Source: Halomonas sp. GT (GTDB taxonomy: Bacteria; Pseudomonadota; Gammaproteobacteria; Pseudomonadales; Halomonadaceae). Taken from it: a DNA stretch of 64,000 nucleotides. The position numbers were made by a program, and so were the translations under genes. The stretch covers positions 806,001 to 870,000 of the forward strand of contig NZ_CP020562.1 in NCBI RefSeq assembly GCF_002082565.1. Reading direction: 5' to 3'. Shown one piece after another: positions 18,816-28,130 of this stretch; positions within the stretch are counted from its first letter, which is position 1; each line of letters begins with the position of its first letter. The notes below the pieces were generated by a model that was given only the letters and a program-made list of their open reading frames with translations, searched no databases and was not told where the DNA came from.

Positions 18816-18819
18816 TGAG

Positions 18820-19698
18820 TCAGCGGCTCGCCTTTAAGCAGCCCACGACGACCAATAAGGCAGCCGTTGGCAGTCGCCAGTCGAATACGCTGACGCCTGC
18901 CAGCACCAGAAGTAGTGCCGCTAGGATCGGTACGCCATAGGCAAGGCTGCCTACTAGGCTGGCTTGACCAAATCGTAGCGCTTTATCCCAGGCCACCATA
19001 GCGATACCGTAAGGCCCAAGGCCCAGCGCGATGCCCGCCAACAGAGCCTCGCCCTGTGGCATTATGAAAGTTCCTTCCATTATCAGGCTGGCGCAGGTTG
19101 CAAACGCACAGGCGATCATTAATAACCGCGGTAGCAATGGCGTCAGTGATACGGGGGCTACTTGCCCCAGCCATGAGTAGAGCGCCCAGCAACAAGCCGC
19201 CAGTAGCGCTAACCCATACCCAGAAGCAGCGCCACCAAAACCACCACTTAAGGCCTGAGGCAGCAGCAAAATAGCGGCGCCAGAAAAAGCGATTAACGCG
19301 CCTGTTACGCTTGCGATATGCAGACGGCCCAACCGACTCCACTGGCTTAACAGTACAAACAGTACTGGCCAGGTGTAAGTGATTAACGCGGCTTCTGCGG
19401 CGGGAGCTAAGCGCATACCGATGTAATAACTGCTAACAGCGCCGACAATTAACAGCGGTAGGCCAAGCCATACGCTAATTTGCCAGCGAGGTCGGCAAGC
19501 CGCGACATTGACTCGACGGCTTAGTGGCAATGTTGCAAGTGCACCTGCCAGCAACGTAAGTGCGGTGAGCTGAAGCGGAGAGGTATCCCGCGCCAACTCT
19601 GCTAATAGCGGCGCTATGCTCCATAACATCACCGCCACAAGCGCTGCGCATACACTGTACCTGGGTGATATTACAACGGGGGAATGAACGGGATGCAT
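18820..19698 (-). CDS. EamA/DMT-family exporter, YddG-like
   Basis: The 292-residue protein has about ten hydrophobic segments in two EamA halves (first half begins YSVCAALVAVMLWSIAPLLAELA). Its general form fits aromatic or small amino-acid exporters of the YddG type, but the substrate is an inference. It is divergent from a LysR regulator 101 bases away, the usual arrangement for a LysR-controlled exporter. The C-terminus is short after the last helix. Confidence 0.75.
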   Translation of the reverse strand: MHPVHSPVVISPRYSVCAALVAVMLWSIAPLLAELARDTSPLQLTALTLLAGALATLPLSRRVNVAACRPRWQISVWLGLPLLIVGAVSSYYIGMRLAPAAEAALITYTWPVLFVLLSQWSRLGRLHIASVTGALIAFSGAAILLLPQALSGGFGGAASGYGLALLAACCWALYSWLGQVAPVSLTPLLPRLLMIACAFATCASLIMEGTFIMPQGEALLAGIALGLGPYGIAMVAWDKALRFGQASLVGSLAYGVPILAALLLVLAGVSVFDWRLPTAALLVVVGCLKASR

Positions 19699-19750
19699 GG
19701 CGTCTCTCCTTGCGTTAAACCTGAGACGCGCAGCATACTCAGTAAAAACT

Positions 19751-19798
19751 CATCACAATATCGATCTTTTATGATCATTCTTATCAATAATGGTGATG
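19751..19798. promoter_or_regulatory. Candidate LysR operator between exporter and regulator
   Basis: The 101-base divergent gap holds an outer inverted pair CATCAC (19751) / GTGATG (19793) around an AT-rich core with several ATC/GAT half-sites. LysR proteins bind dyad sites of this kind. The assignment rests on position and symmetry only. Confidence 0.4.
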
Positions 19799-19799
19799 T

Positions 19800-20672
19800 A
19801 TGCGTGCGCCAACATTTGACCTAACGCTACTTCGTACGCTGGTTACGATTGCCGATACTGGTAGTGTCACGGCAGCGGCAAAGCGGCTGGCGTATACCCA
19901 GTCAACAGTGAGCATGCAGTTACAGCGCTTAGAGACACAGCTTGACGTGAGTTTGCATGAGCGAGCGGGACGGCGACTACGTTTTACACCTGAAGGAGAC
20001 CGCTTGCTGGCTCACGCACGCCGCCTATTGGCACTTAATGACGACGCGTGGAGTGATATGCAGGCGCGCCAGATAACAGGCGATTTAACGTTGGGTATTC
20101 CTGAAGACTATGCGTCGCTGTTGCCGTCAGTATTTGCGTACTTTCACCAGCTTTATCCTGCGGTGGGACTAACCGTAAAGTGTGGCACCAGTGCGCACTT
20201 GGTCGAACAGGTCAAAGCAGCGGAGTTGGACTTGGCGCTAGTAACTCGCCAACGGAACTCGCCAGGTGGCGATGTGATTCGTCGTGAGCCGCTGATATGG
20301 GCAGTGGGGGTTAATCAGCAGCCTTCGCTAAGTGACCCTATTCCGCTTGCGCTTTATTCGCCGGGTGCTGATGTTTTTCGGGAGGTTGCTGAGCAGGCGT
20401 TACAGGGAGCAGGACGTGATTGGCGCGTTGCGTATACCAGCCAATCAATGGCGGGTCTTGCGCCTATCGTCACGGCGGGGTTAGCCGTTGTTGTGGTAAC
20501 GCGTAGTATGTTAACTCCATCGCTACGTCCGCTGGATGACAGTAGCGGCCTTCCTGCCTTGCCAATGATTGAACTAGCGCTCCATCGTGCTCCACACCGT
20601 CCTTCTGAACCTGCGCGGCGTTTAGGGGAGTTGATTCGCGAACAGCTAGCGGCACCTAGCGAAGCGTTATAA
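19800..20672 (+). CDS. LysR-family transcriptional regulator
   Basis: The 290-residue protein has a canonical LysR winged HTH (residues about 5-64: FDLTLLRTLVTIADTGSVTAAAKRL, then TQSTVSMQLQRLE) and a periplasmic-binding-protein-like effector domain. It probably controls the divergent EamA exporter and itself. The effector is unknown. A tautomerase gene follows 37 bases downstream. Confidence 0.88.
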   Translation: MRAPTFDLTLLRTLVTIADTGSVTAAAKRLAYTQSTVSMQLQRLETQLDVSLHERAGRRLRFTPEGDRLLAHARRLLALNDDAWSDMQARQITGDLTLGIPEDYASLLPSVFAYFHQLYPAVGLTVKCGTSAHLVEQVKAAELDLALVTRQRNSPGGDVIRREPLIWAVGVNQQPSLSDPIPLALYSPGADVFREVAEQALQGAGRDWRVAYTSQSMAGLAPIVTAGLAVVVVTRSMLTPSLRPLDDSSGLPALPMIELALHRAPHRPSEPARRLGELIREQLAAPSEAL

Positions 20673-20709
20673 GGTGTTGCTTTAACGTATTCTTTGACAG
20701 GAAGCTACG

Positions 20710-20904
20710 ATGCCTATAGTCACTATCCAGCAATTCCCCCGTGATCTTGCGCAAAAGCGAGAATTGGCAAAGCGTATTACTGACGCTTTCTGCGAGGTGT
20801 ATGGTACCGATCCGGTGAGCGTGCAGGTGTTTTTTCAAGAAGTGACGCAGGAAAATTGGTCCAAAGGCGGCCAAATGGGGGTTGATCGTGATTCTGCTCA
20901 ATGA
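20710..20904 (+). CDS. 4-oxalocrotonate tautomerase-family protein
   Basis: The 64-residue protein matches the small tautomerase fold, with Pro directly after the initiator Met (MPIVTIQQFP) as the catalytic N-terminal base. The 63-65 residue length is standard. Family members tautomerise 2-hydroxymuconate-like or phenylpyruvate-like acids; the true substrate is unknown. AGGAAGC lies upstream. It may be co-transcribed with the LysR gene. Confidence 0.8.
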   Translation: MPIVTIQQFPRDLAQKRELAKRITDAFCEVYGTDPVSVQVFFQEVTQENWSKGGQMGVDRDSAQ

Positions 20905-20985
20905 GGAGCTCGATAATTAGTTTTTCTAACGCAACCTGACTGAACTAAGCTAACTACCATGACGCGAATGGCCCAGGAGTTCTGA

Positions 20986-21543
20986 ATGCACGAGTTAGAT
21001 CACTATATTTATCCGCACCGAGTGTTGCATTGGTTAGTGGCAGTCGCCGTGTTGCTGTCATTGGCAAGTGGCTTGACGCTTGGATTCCTGGGCTATGAAC
21101 GCACCGTAGATTTGCTTGGGAATACGCTTACCAACGTGCTCTATACCAGTCATAAAACGTTAGGCGTGACAATACTGTTGCTAATGACCTTGAGGATTAT
21201 TACGCGGCTAGCTTTTGTTGTGCCCGACCACGAACCGCCGCTCAATGCCTTCGAGCGGATTGTCAGTACTAGCGTGCATCACTTGCTTTATGCAGGGTTA
21301 GTGGTTATGCCGCTAATTGGTTGGGCAGCCACCGCTACCGGCGGCTTTCCTGTTGAGTTTTTCCAATGGCATTTACCGGGGTTATTGGGCAAAAACGAAG
21401 CGCTTTCGCAAACGCTGTTTATTTGGCATGAGCGTTTAGGGTGGGCGTTAGTCGTGCTCATTACGCTGCATATTGCGGGCGCTCTATTTCATTGGCGAAT
21501 CAAGCGCGATAACGTTATGAAACGTATGAGCTTGTTTGACTAA
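20986..21543 (+). CDS. Cytochrome b561 (di-heme, CybB type)
   Basis: The 185-residue protein has four membrane helices and well-placed His ligands: PHRVLHW in helix 1, SHKTLG in helix 2, HHLLYAG before helix 3 and ITLHIAGALFHW in helix 4. CybB-type cytochromes pass electrons between quinol and periplasmic or membrane acceptors, including superoxide. CAGGAG precedes the ATG. It appears monocistronic and is convergent with the diguanylate cyclase gene. Confidence 0.9.
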   Translation: MHELDHYIYPHRVLHWLVAVAVLLSLASGLTLGFLGYERTVDLLGNTLTNVLYTSHKTLGVTILLLMTLRIITRLAFVVPDHEPPLNAFERIVSTSVHHLLYAGLVVMPLIGWAATATGGFPVEFFQWHLPGLLGKNEALSQTLFIWHERLGWALVVLITLHIAGALFHWRIKRDNVMKRMSLFD

Positions 21544-21565
21544 TATAGCTTAATATCCGTTCGGG

Positions 21566-23359
21566 TCACGCTGAACCATAGCCATAGTAACGGGTGGTTT
21601 GGCGTGACTTGACGGCGTACATTTGGCTATCTGCCTCACGCAGCAAGCTGGCTAACGTATTGTTATTTTCATGGCTAATACTAATACCTATGCTGACGCC
21701 TACGCTAACTAGCGTGCCGCAAGGCAATTTGATAGGTGAGCGAATGGCCTGTTCGATACGATTGCGCATCTCCTGTAACACGGTCTGATCAGACACCCCC
21801 TCTAGCAAGAGAATAAACTCGTCGCCACCAAAGCGCGCGCAATGATCACTCTCACGTGCGACATGAACGAGACGTTTGGCAACTTGCTGGAGCACGAAGT
21901 CGCCTACTTCATGGCCATACTGGTCGTTAATAGGTTTGAAGCAGTCAAGGTCGCACATGACCAGAACCAAAGGCGTATGCGTTTGTTTACAGCGTTCAAG
22001 AGCGGCCTCTGCACAGCGTGCCAGCCCATTGCGATTAAGTAGGCCAGTGAGCATATCGTGGTTGGCAAGCTTTTCTAATGCTTGGGTACGAGCGGCTACC
22101 TTGGCTTCAAGAATAGCTTCCTGCTTTTTTAAAATTGCGACGGTTTCTGCTTGAGCGCGCTCTTTCTGCCATTTTAATTTATTAAAACGTGCGGCCAATG
22201 CGAAAGATAGCAGCAACATCTCAATGGCTGAGCCGATTTGTATTCCGTGAAGCGTAATAAAATTCGCGGGCAGAATACTGAGATTGCGCAGCGCAAATAC
22301 AGCAGCGCCTAATAGAAATATTGACCAAGCGAGAACAAAAATACGGGCGCTAGGTACGCGGCACCAACTGCAATAAATACCGCACACTAGCATTAACAGC
22401 GAGGCAGCAAATCCTGTTATATCCATTAAGCGCAGGGCAGGTTGAATCGGCAACAATATCACTGCTATGAGCGCTAAATAGCAGTAGCCTCGAAACAGCG
22501 AGATGGCTTGGTGCCATCGTGGGCAGTAGATGGCTGTATTGAGGAAGCTTTGGGCAAACAGGGTTCCTATTGTTGAAGCAAACGTAAAACCAATCGCTAC
22601 CAGGCGGGCAGTGTTATCGCCCAAGAAGCTCCAGAACATCAGTGTGCCAATGCCATTGAACGTCAATATCGCCAGTGTAAAACCAAAGGCAAAGAGAGCG
22701 TAGTAGAGAAATACGCGCTCTTTAAGCCCAAAAAATAGCAGCAAGTTGTAAATGCTTAATGCCAGCAGCATGCCGAAATAGGTCGCTAGCCAGAAATTAT
22801 GCCGGTCATTTTGAGTATAAAAAGCTTCAGGTGTCATTAAGCTATAGCTTAGAAACTTGCTACCTGTGGCATTTACCTGGGTATAGAGCGTCACCGTTTC
22901 ATTGCCGGCCAGCATCAGAGGGAAAACAGCCTGACGGTGGGCGATTGACCGTTCATCAATGGGTACGGCGCTCCCGCTGTGCTGAACTTCACTAGCGTGT
23001 TCTCTCAGCGTATACAGCGTGACATGATCTAAAAATGGGTACTCGAACTTAACCATCCATGTAGTGGGGAAGGGGGACGCATTATAAATTTGCGTCTTTA
23101 GCCATACATCGCTTTGTGTATAGCCGAAATGCAAATCAGAAGCGTGATGGGCCGGTTTAAATGAGGGAGATAAGGCTAAAATATCACTTAGGTTCAGTGA
23201 TTCTGACGTATGCCAGTATCCGCTTACTTCATTTAAATCGTAGTGTGCCTGTTCAGAAGAGACGGCGATTGTGGTAGCTGCACTCGTTTGAGTGTGCCAG
23301 CTAATAATAAGCACTAAAAAGCCTGCCGGAAGGCGCTTTAACCAACAGTAAGCATCCAT
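21566..23359 (-). CDS. 7TM-DISM diguanylate cyclase
   Basis: The 597-residue sensor has a signal peptide, a periplasmic 7TMR-DISMED2 domain (about residues 35-165), seven membrane helices (about 185-385), a short coiled coil (KLKWQKERAQAETVAILKKQEAILEAKVAARTQ, in part) and a GGDEF domain. The active loop is FGGDEF near residue 510. The inhibitory site RESD lies exactly five residues before it, so product inhibition by c-di-GMP is expected. DISMED2 domains often bind carbohydrates or other small ligands. It should make c-di-GMP in response to an outside signal. No EAL domain is present. Confidence 0.9.
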   Translation of the reverse strand: MDAYCWLKRLPAGFLVLIISWHTQTSAATTIAVSSEQAHYDLNEVSGYWHTSESLNLSDILALSPSFKPAHHASDLHFGYTQSDVWLKTQIYNASPFPTTWMVKFEYPFLDHVTLYTLREHASEVQHSGSAVPIDERSIAHRQAVFPLMLAGNETVTLYTQVNATGSKFLSYSLMTPEAFYTQNDRHNFWLATYFGMLLALSIYNLLLFFGLKERVFLYYALFAFGFTLAILTFNGIGTLMFWSFLGDNTARLVAIGFTFASTIGTLFAQSFLNTAIYCPRWHQAISLFRGYCYLALIAVILLPIQPALRLMDITGFAASLLMLVCGIYCSWCRVPSARIFVLAWSIFLLGAAVFALRNLSILPANFITLHGIQIGSAIEMLLLSFALAARFNKLKWQKERAQAETVAILKKQEAILEAKVAARTQALEKLANHDMLTGLLNRNGLARCAEAALERCKQTHTPLVLVMCDLDCFKPINDQYGHEVGDFVLQQVAKRLVHVARESDHCARFGGDEFILLLEGVSDQTVLQEMRNRIEQAIRSPIKLPCGTLVSVGVSIGISISHENNNTLASLLREADSQMYAVKSRQTTRYYGYGSA

Positions 23360-23499
23360 AGATATCGCTATTTTGGATTTTTTGGGTTGGGCTTTGTTGC
23401 TACTAGGTCTTAGTGCCTAGGTTCCCTTGCCTGCCTTGGACGCGATTTCCTCCTAAGCTGAGTGTAGACGCCTTTTAAAGTGAGTGGCCGACAATGAGG

Positions 23500-24366
23500 C
23501 TAAAGCATGAGGCAGTTCAGTCTTTCTGTTAGGCGTTGGACAAGCTGTCCACTGTGGCGCCAGAAGTGCCAATAAAGTGGAACCGTAAGCGAATGACCAG
23601 GAGCGATGCTAACCAGATGGCTGCTTTGTAACTGATCTAGTACCTGTAATTGTGGAATCATCCCGTATCCAATGCCTGCTGTGGCGAGACGCACAAACCC
23701 TTCTGAAGTAGGGCAAAGATGGTAGGGGAAATGGCCATGATAGCCACACTGGGCAAGAAACTGATGCTGAAGCTGGTCATGAGGGCCGAATACTATCACC
23801 GGGGCTTGCTGAAAGGCCTCTGGAGAAAGGCCGTCAGGAAAGTAGCGTTTCACGTAAGCAGGTGAAGCAAGCGGTAGATAACGCATCTCGCCTACGTTAA
23901 TACACCGAGCACCCGCAATGGGGGTTGGCGTAGAACAAAGACAGGCCGCTACATCTCCATCTCGCAAACGTTTAAGCCCAACGTCCTGATCCTCAATGAC
24001 TAAATCGAGCAATACGCCCTCGGTCTGACAGATATCTGCCACTGCGTTTGCCCACCACGTCACCACGCTGTCAGCGTTGATTGCGATTCTTAATCGAGTC
24101 GTTGCGTTATCAAGAGTCGGTAGCGACTGATGTAGATCGCGTTCCAATAACTGTACTTGCTGGTAGTGGGTGAGTAGCCGCTGACCCGCAGGCGTGGGCG
24201 AAAGTTTGGGGTGGCGCATTAGTACTGGCTGGCCTAAACGCACTTCCAGGGCTTTTATGCGTTGGGAGATGGCTGATTGAGAAAGCCCCAATACATCGCC
24301 TGCTCGTTCAAAACCGCCGCACTCCACCACTGTGGCCAGGGCATGGAGAAGTTTGTAGTCAAACAT
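23500..24366 (-). CDS. argP: LysR regulator ArgP (IciA)
   Basis: The 288-residue protein follows ArgP closely: MFDYKLLHALATVVECGGFERAG, LGLSQSAISQRIKALE and LGQPVLMRHPKLSPTPAGQRLL. ArgP activates argO, the arginine exporter, when arginine is high and is held inactive by lysine. The likely target argO lies 6 kb away at 30242 on the other strand, with an iron-uptake block between. Confidence 0.85.
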   Translation of the reverse strand: MFDYKLLHALATVVECGGFERAGDVLGLSQSAISQRIKALEVRLGQPVLMRHPKLSPTPAGQRLLTHYQQVQLLERDLHQSLPTLDNATTRLRIAINADSVVTWWANAVADICQTEGVLLDLVIEDQDVGLKRLRDGDVAACLCSTPTPIAGARCINVGEMRYLPLASPAYVKRYFPDGLSPEAFQQAPVIVFGPHDQLQHQFLAQCGYHGHFPYHLCPTSEGFVRLATAGIGYGMIPQLQVLDQLQSSHLVSIAPGHSLTVPLYWHFWRHSGQLVQRLTERLNCLML

Positions 24367-24489
24367 GGCGGTATCTCAATCAGCTGGGCAGTAAACGATA
24401 ATCAAAGCCCTTGTGTTAAGCAAAGCCAATTCTCAGGTGAAGACTGCTCTGGAAAGAAAACTAACCCGACCGGGTGGTGTGGCGAAAAC

Positions 24490-25257
24490 TCATTGGGCCA
24501 CGGCAATATTGTGCTCTCCGTTGGGGTGCTTCATCACCTGCATCGGTAGGCCATAAATCGCTTCTAAGGTGCTGCAGCTCATCAAATCATCCGGGCTGCC
24601 ATGGGCTAGCAAGCGACCGCTGTGCAGTGCCATCAATTCATCGCAGTAGCGCGAGGCCATATTGATATCATGCAACACAATAATGACGCCAAGGTTCAGC
24701 TCATCGCATAGCTTGCGAACCAGCGCTAGCACCTCAATTTGGTGGGCGATGTCCAGCGCTGCTAGCGGCTCATCAAGGAGTAGAAAACGACTTCCCTGGG
24801 CGAGTAGCATCGCCAGCCACACCCGCTGGCGTTCGCCGCCAGAGAGCGTATCGACTAGGCGGTCGGCAAATGCCTCTGTATGGGTTAACGCTATGGCGCG
24901 TTCTACGGCATCTTTATCTTTCTGTGTATGGCGACCCAGTAACCCGTGCCATGGGTAGCGACCAAAGCTGACCAGTTCGCGCCCCGTCAGGCTTTCAGCA
25001 CTCGGTAAATGTTGCGGTAAATAAGCGACCTGACGTGCGAACTCTCGATTACCCCAATCACTCAGTGGGCGCTGGTCGAAGTAAATCTCTCCCCGGCTGC
25101 TGGGCTGCTGCTGGGCCATGAGCTTGATTAGCGTCGATTTTCCCGAGCCGTTGTGGCCAATCAGGCCATATACCTTACCTTCATGAAAGGTATGCTCAAT
25201 GGGCGTTAGAATCGGTTTGCCATTGATTTCAAAGGCGGCCCCTTTGACCTCAAACAT
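24490..25257 (-). CDS. fhuC: Ferric-hydroxamate-type siderophore ABC transporter ATPase
   Basis: The 255-residue ATPase has Walker A GLIGHNGSGKST, the Q-loop at YLPQHLPSAESLT, signature LSGGERQRVWLAMLLAQ, Walker B FLLLDEP and the H-loop IVLHDINMA. It belongs to the FepC/FhuC iron-chelate group. It should power the double-length permease encoded at 28131. A 13/15 Fur-box match lies 43 bases upstream of the start. No periplasmic binding-protein gene is in the window. Confidence 0.88.
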   Translation of the reverse strand: MFEVKGAAFEINGKPILTPIEHTFHEGKVYGLIGHNGSGKSTLIKLMAQQQPSSRGEIYFDQRPLSDWGNREFARQVAYLPQHLPSAESLTGRELVSFGRYPWHGLLGRHTQKDKDAVERAIALTHTEAFADRLVDTLSGGERQRVWLAMLLAQGSRFLLLDEPLAALDIAHQIEVLALVRKLCDELNLGVIIVLHDINMASRYCDELMALHSGRLLAHGSPDDLMSCSTLEAIYGLPMQVMKHPNGEHNIAVAQ

Positions 25258-25299
25258 GCATTACTCCTAGCAATAGGATGAAGAATGCGCCTATTCTAG

Positions 25300-25314
25300 T
25301 GCTAATGGTTATCA
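25300..25314 (-). promoter_or_regulatory. Fur box upstream of fhuC
   Basis: TGCTAATGGTTATCA matches the 7-1-7 Fur consensus TGATAATNATTATCA at all but two fixed positions. It sits 43-57 bases before the fhuC start, where repressor binding would block transcription. Confidence 0.75.
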
Positions 25315-25430
25315 TTTTTAACAAAAAAGTAAAAAGATTTATGTGGAATATGAAAGATGCCGCTTTTGAAAAGCAGGTAATTGATAGGTCTTAGTCAGTA
25401 AGTGGTTAGCTAAAAAGTTATTTAAAACAG

Positions 25431-26765
25431 TCAGGGAGCACCCCGCTGGGCGCAGTTGTCGTAGAAAGTAACCGTGGCGGGCCAGTCGCTGAATACGCCG
25501 ATGACCCCTACCTCATTGACGAGGGCATCCAAGGTGATCAGTTTGTCGCCATCACGCTTGATAACATCTTCAGTCGTGTTGTGGTACCACTGGCCGCCTT
25601 CCCCTAGCGGCCCTGAGCGCTCAAGTGTCCAAGTAATCATTGCTAAACCTGCGTCTCTAGCGTGCCGGGCATAAAGTGAAGGTTGGAGGCGTCTTTCCTG
25701 CTCGTTACTGCCAAACGCTGGGTTCGCCTCGAGTAGCATCCAAGTAGGAGGAGCGATAATCTGAACACCACTTTCTACCAGCGACTGCATGCTCGGTTGC
25801 CATGTATCAGGGTTAGTGTGATCAAAGCCTTCATCGCTGTAGCGGCCATCTAGGTAAACCGCCTGTTTGCCAAACTCCGGCTCATGTTCAATCCAGTAAA
25901 GCACATCATTTAGACTGAATGACTGTGGGAACACGTCATTAGGGCGAACACCTGCGGCCTTATACTCATCTATCATTTTTTGTGCGTAGGCCTGCTGTGT
26001 GAACTCTGGCGTAAACGGCATCTCTACCTCAGGTGTTTTCAGTTCTGGGGTCATCTGCACGCCTAACTGTTGAAAGAGAGCAATACTGTCGGCATGGCTC
26101 ATCAATGTGCCGCGTGTCGCATAAAGCTCTGTGCGCCACTCAGGCGTGCCTGCAAGATACTCCTCAAGGGTGGTGGCTTCGCTGTTGACTCCTTCCATGG
26201 TGCCTTGCAGGCTGCGAAATTCAGACAATGTGATGTCACTTGTACAACAGCGAATATCTGCTGCATTCATTAGCTCTCCATTGGCCTCATCAACAATAGG
26301 AGGAACGCTACATTTTTCAGCTAAGTCCGTCTCGACGATGTTGGTGGTGTAGTGTAAGTCGCACTGAGAGTGGCGGCAGACAAGTTCTTCATCAGCGGTG
26401 AAGGCGACATCGCACTCCAGAATGCCTGCACCGCCTTGGGCACCGGCAATGTAAGATTCGAGCGTATGCTCAGGAAACTGTAACGGGGCACCACGATGGC
26501 CAATCGTTAGAGGGGACCTCTGCCACTGGGTTTGCTCTGCAGCACAATTCAGTAAAGAGGCTTTCAAGGCACGCTCGTGCTCGTTATCTGCACTCATATC
26601 ATTTACCAAAAACAGCGGGCGTGGCCCCAGCGTCACCTGCTGTGCTGCGCTAATAAGGGCGTCTTCCCCATGCGCTGAGCCTGTCGCTTCTTGGGCATGA
26701 GCAGTGTTAGCGGCCAGCAGGCCACTGACGACAAGGGTGGTAGCTAAAAAGTTGAAGTAGGTCAT
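25431..26765 (-). CDS. Periplasmic glycerophosphodiester phosphodiesterase
   Basis: Starting at the ATG at 26765 gives a 444-residue protein with a signal peptide ([21 protein letters not shown]); an upstream in-frame ATG at 26849 would bury this signal. The GDPD fold is clear: [19 protein letters not shown] (catalytic His, Arg, Glu), [18 protein letters not shown] (metal Glu/Asp and second His), then [10 protein letters not shown] and TWTLER. Extra Cys residues ([13 protein letters not shown]) suggest disulfides in the periplasm. It hydrolyses phospholipid-derived glycerophosphodiesters to glycerol-3-phosphate. Its place inside the iron block looks incidental. Confidence 0.9.
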   Translation of the reverse strand: MTYFNFLATTLVVSGLLAANTAHAQEATGSAHGEDALISAAQQVTLGPRPLFLVNDMSADNEHERALKASLLNCAAEQTQWQRSPLTIGHRGAPLQFPEHTLESYIAGAQGGAGILECDVAFTADEELVCRHSQCDLHYTTNIVETDLAEKCSVPPIVDEANGELMNAADIRCCTSDITLSEFRSLQGTMEGVNSEATTLEEYLAGTPEWRTELYATRGTLMSHADSIALFQQLGVQMTPELKTPEVEMPFTPEFTQQAYAQKMIDEYKAAGVRPNDVFPQSFSLNDVLYWIEHEPEFGKQAVYLDGRYSDEGFDHTNPDTWQPSMQSLVESGVQIIAPPTWMLLEANPAFGSNEQERRLQPSLYARHARDAGLAMITWTLERSGPLGEGGQWYHNTTEDVIKRDGDKLITLDALVNEVGVIGVFSDWPATVTFYDNCAQRGAP

Positions 26766-26959
26766 CAGCGCAATTCTCTGTGCCGCAAAGTGGATGTTTT
26801 GAGTGTAGGCAGGTCTCACGCGTTCTTCGATGACAATCGCAAGCTTCATAGATATTTACATAGTAATTCTAACTTTTTGAGATGTTACCCCTAGCATCAA
26901 TACGGTGATGACGTGAGTTTGGCCCACCAGCCCTAGCGTGTGTTAACGGAGGTAGCGTT

Positions 26960-27040
26960 ATGAACATTTTTGAAGACTATATTGTTTATCGCCGCACCCT
27001 TAGCCATTGGCTTTACCCAGCCGCCAGTAGCCCATGCTAG
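26960..27040 (+). pseudogene. 26-codon frame resembling the start of a DUF1127 protein
   Basis: A strong ACGGAGG ribosome site lies before ATG 26960. The first 14 codons read MNIFEDYIVYRRTL, like the N-terminus of DUF1127 small proteins (Met-Asn-x-hydrophobic..Tyr-Arg). After that, the frame enters the 3' end of the siderophore-interacting gene on the other strand and stops at 27038-27040. I read this as the head of a small gene whose tail was replaced when the iron block arrived. It could still be a chance frame. Confidence 0.35.
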
Positions 27041-27956
27041 TGACATATTGTTTGGGTAGACCGCACTCGTTAATCAAGTAGCGGCGGAGCGTCATGGCGA
27101 CTTTGGTTTCAGCGGCAATCCAGGCATAGAAGGGCGCGCTGTCGTCCAAATTGGCAGGCTCCCAGAGCGGTGCGTTTTCATCATGACCCAGTTCATCCTC
27201 ACTGCATTTATCCTTACTGCCATGAGTCGCAGTCGAAGGACTGCCTCCCAGAGTGGCAATCTCTTTTTGTAAATCGATATCGCGCAATGCTCTCAGCAGC
27301 AGCTCGCCGTGCTTGCTATGGGGCTCTCCATCACGCGCCAGCCAGCGCAGCTTCGCGATCTGGGGAAGCGGCTGAACATCGTCGCTACGAGGGACTTCGA
27401 AAAGCGCTTCGACGTTGGGTTTGAAAGGTAAATCGTTAAGCGCTTCGAGTATGCCTGCGGCGGCGGGAAGCGCAGTTTCGTCGGCGATAATCAGGATACG
27501 TCGCACGTCTTTAGGCGGTTTCCATTCGTAACCCTGTTTGGGGCCTTCTGCATTGGCGACGGGGGCTGCCATGACTAAGCGATCACCTGGGCGGGCGCGC
27601 ATTGCCCAGCGTGACGCAGGCCCATTGTCGCCGTGCAAAACAAACTCTACATCTACCTCGGCCTGTTCTGAGCGGAGCGCGCGAAGGGTATAAGTGCGCG
27701 CGGCGGGCCGCTGGGCATCGGGCAAGGCGCGGTAAGCACCATACCAGTCGTCCTCTTCCCGTTTACCGATCTCCAGTAGTGGGTTAAGAGTGCCACCGCC
27801 TTCAGGAAAGAAGAGTTTTATACGTTGATCCGGTGCGTAGGTCGCCATGTGGCTGACACTAGGACCGCTAAACGTGAATTTAACTAACGAGGCGCTGACT
27901 TGGGTGCGCTGAGCGAGGGTGATATCGAAAAGCTGGTAACTCTGCTTGGCCGCCAT
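27000..27956 (-). CDS. Siderophore-interacting protein (FAD ferric-siderophore reductase)
   Basis: The 318-residue protein is a ViuB/SIP-type flavoreductase: an N-terminal beta-barrel FAD domain (ARTYTLRALR gives the RxYT FAD motif near residue 85) and a C-terminal NAD(P)H-binding SIP domain (RILIIADETALPAAAGIL; FYAWIAAETKVAMTLRRYL). These enzymes release iron from imported ferric siderophores in the cytoplasm. A low-complexity polar insertion (about residues 238-262) interrupts the SIP domain. It is divergent from fhuB across a shared Fur box. Confidence 0.9.
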   Translation of the reverse strand: MAAKQSYQLFDITLAQRTQVSASLVKFTFSGPSVSHMATYAPDQRIKLFFPEGGGTLNPLLEIGKREEDDWYGAYRALPDAQRPAARTYTLRALRSEQAEVDVEFVLHGDNGPASRWAMRARPGDRLVMAAPVANAEGPKQGYEWKPPKDVRRILIIADETALPAAAGILEALNDLPFKPNVEALFEVPRSDDVQPLPQIAKLRWLARDGEPHSKHGELLLRALRDIDLQKEIATLGGSPSTATHGSKDKCSEDELGHDENAPLWEPANLDDSAPFYAWIAAETKVAMTLRRYLINECGLPKQYVTSMGYWRLGKANG

Positions 27957-27992
27957 CGTAGCTGTCTCCGTTCATAAAGTAGTTAATTGTAG

Positions 27993-28007
27993 TGCTAATT
28001 ATTATCA
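27993..28007. promoter_or_regulatory. Fur box between siderophore reductase and fhuB
   Basis: TGCTAATTATTATCA matches the Fur 7-1-7 consensus TGATAATNATTATCA at 13 of 14 fixed positions. It lies 36-50 bases from the minus-strand start and about 125 bases before fhuB, so one site could control both divergent genes. Confidence 0.85.
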
Positions 28008-28130
28008 TTTAGAATAATTGTTGATAATTCAATCATCAATTCCAGAAAACACCAAGGCTAAGACAATGACGCTGCTGCCTATCACGCCGTGCGTGACGAT
28101 GTGCCCGGCTATAAGAAGAGGTTGTTTGCC

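Noticed and set aside
23403..25400. Shared TAGGTCTTAGT words near 23405 and 25388
   Set aside because: Eleven-base match without flanking similarity; probably chance.
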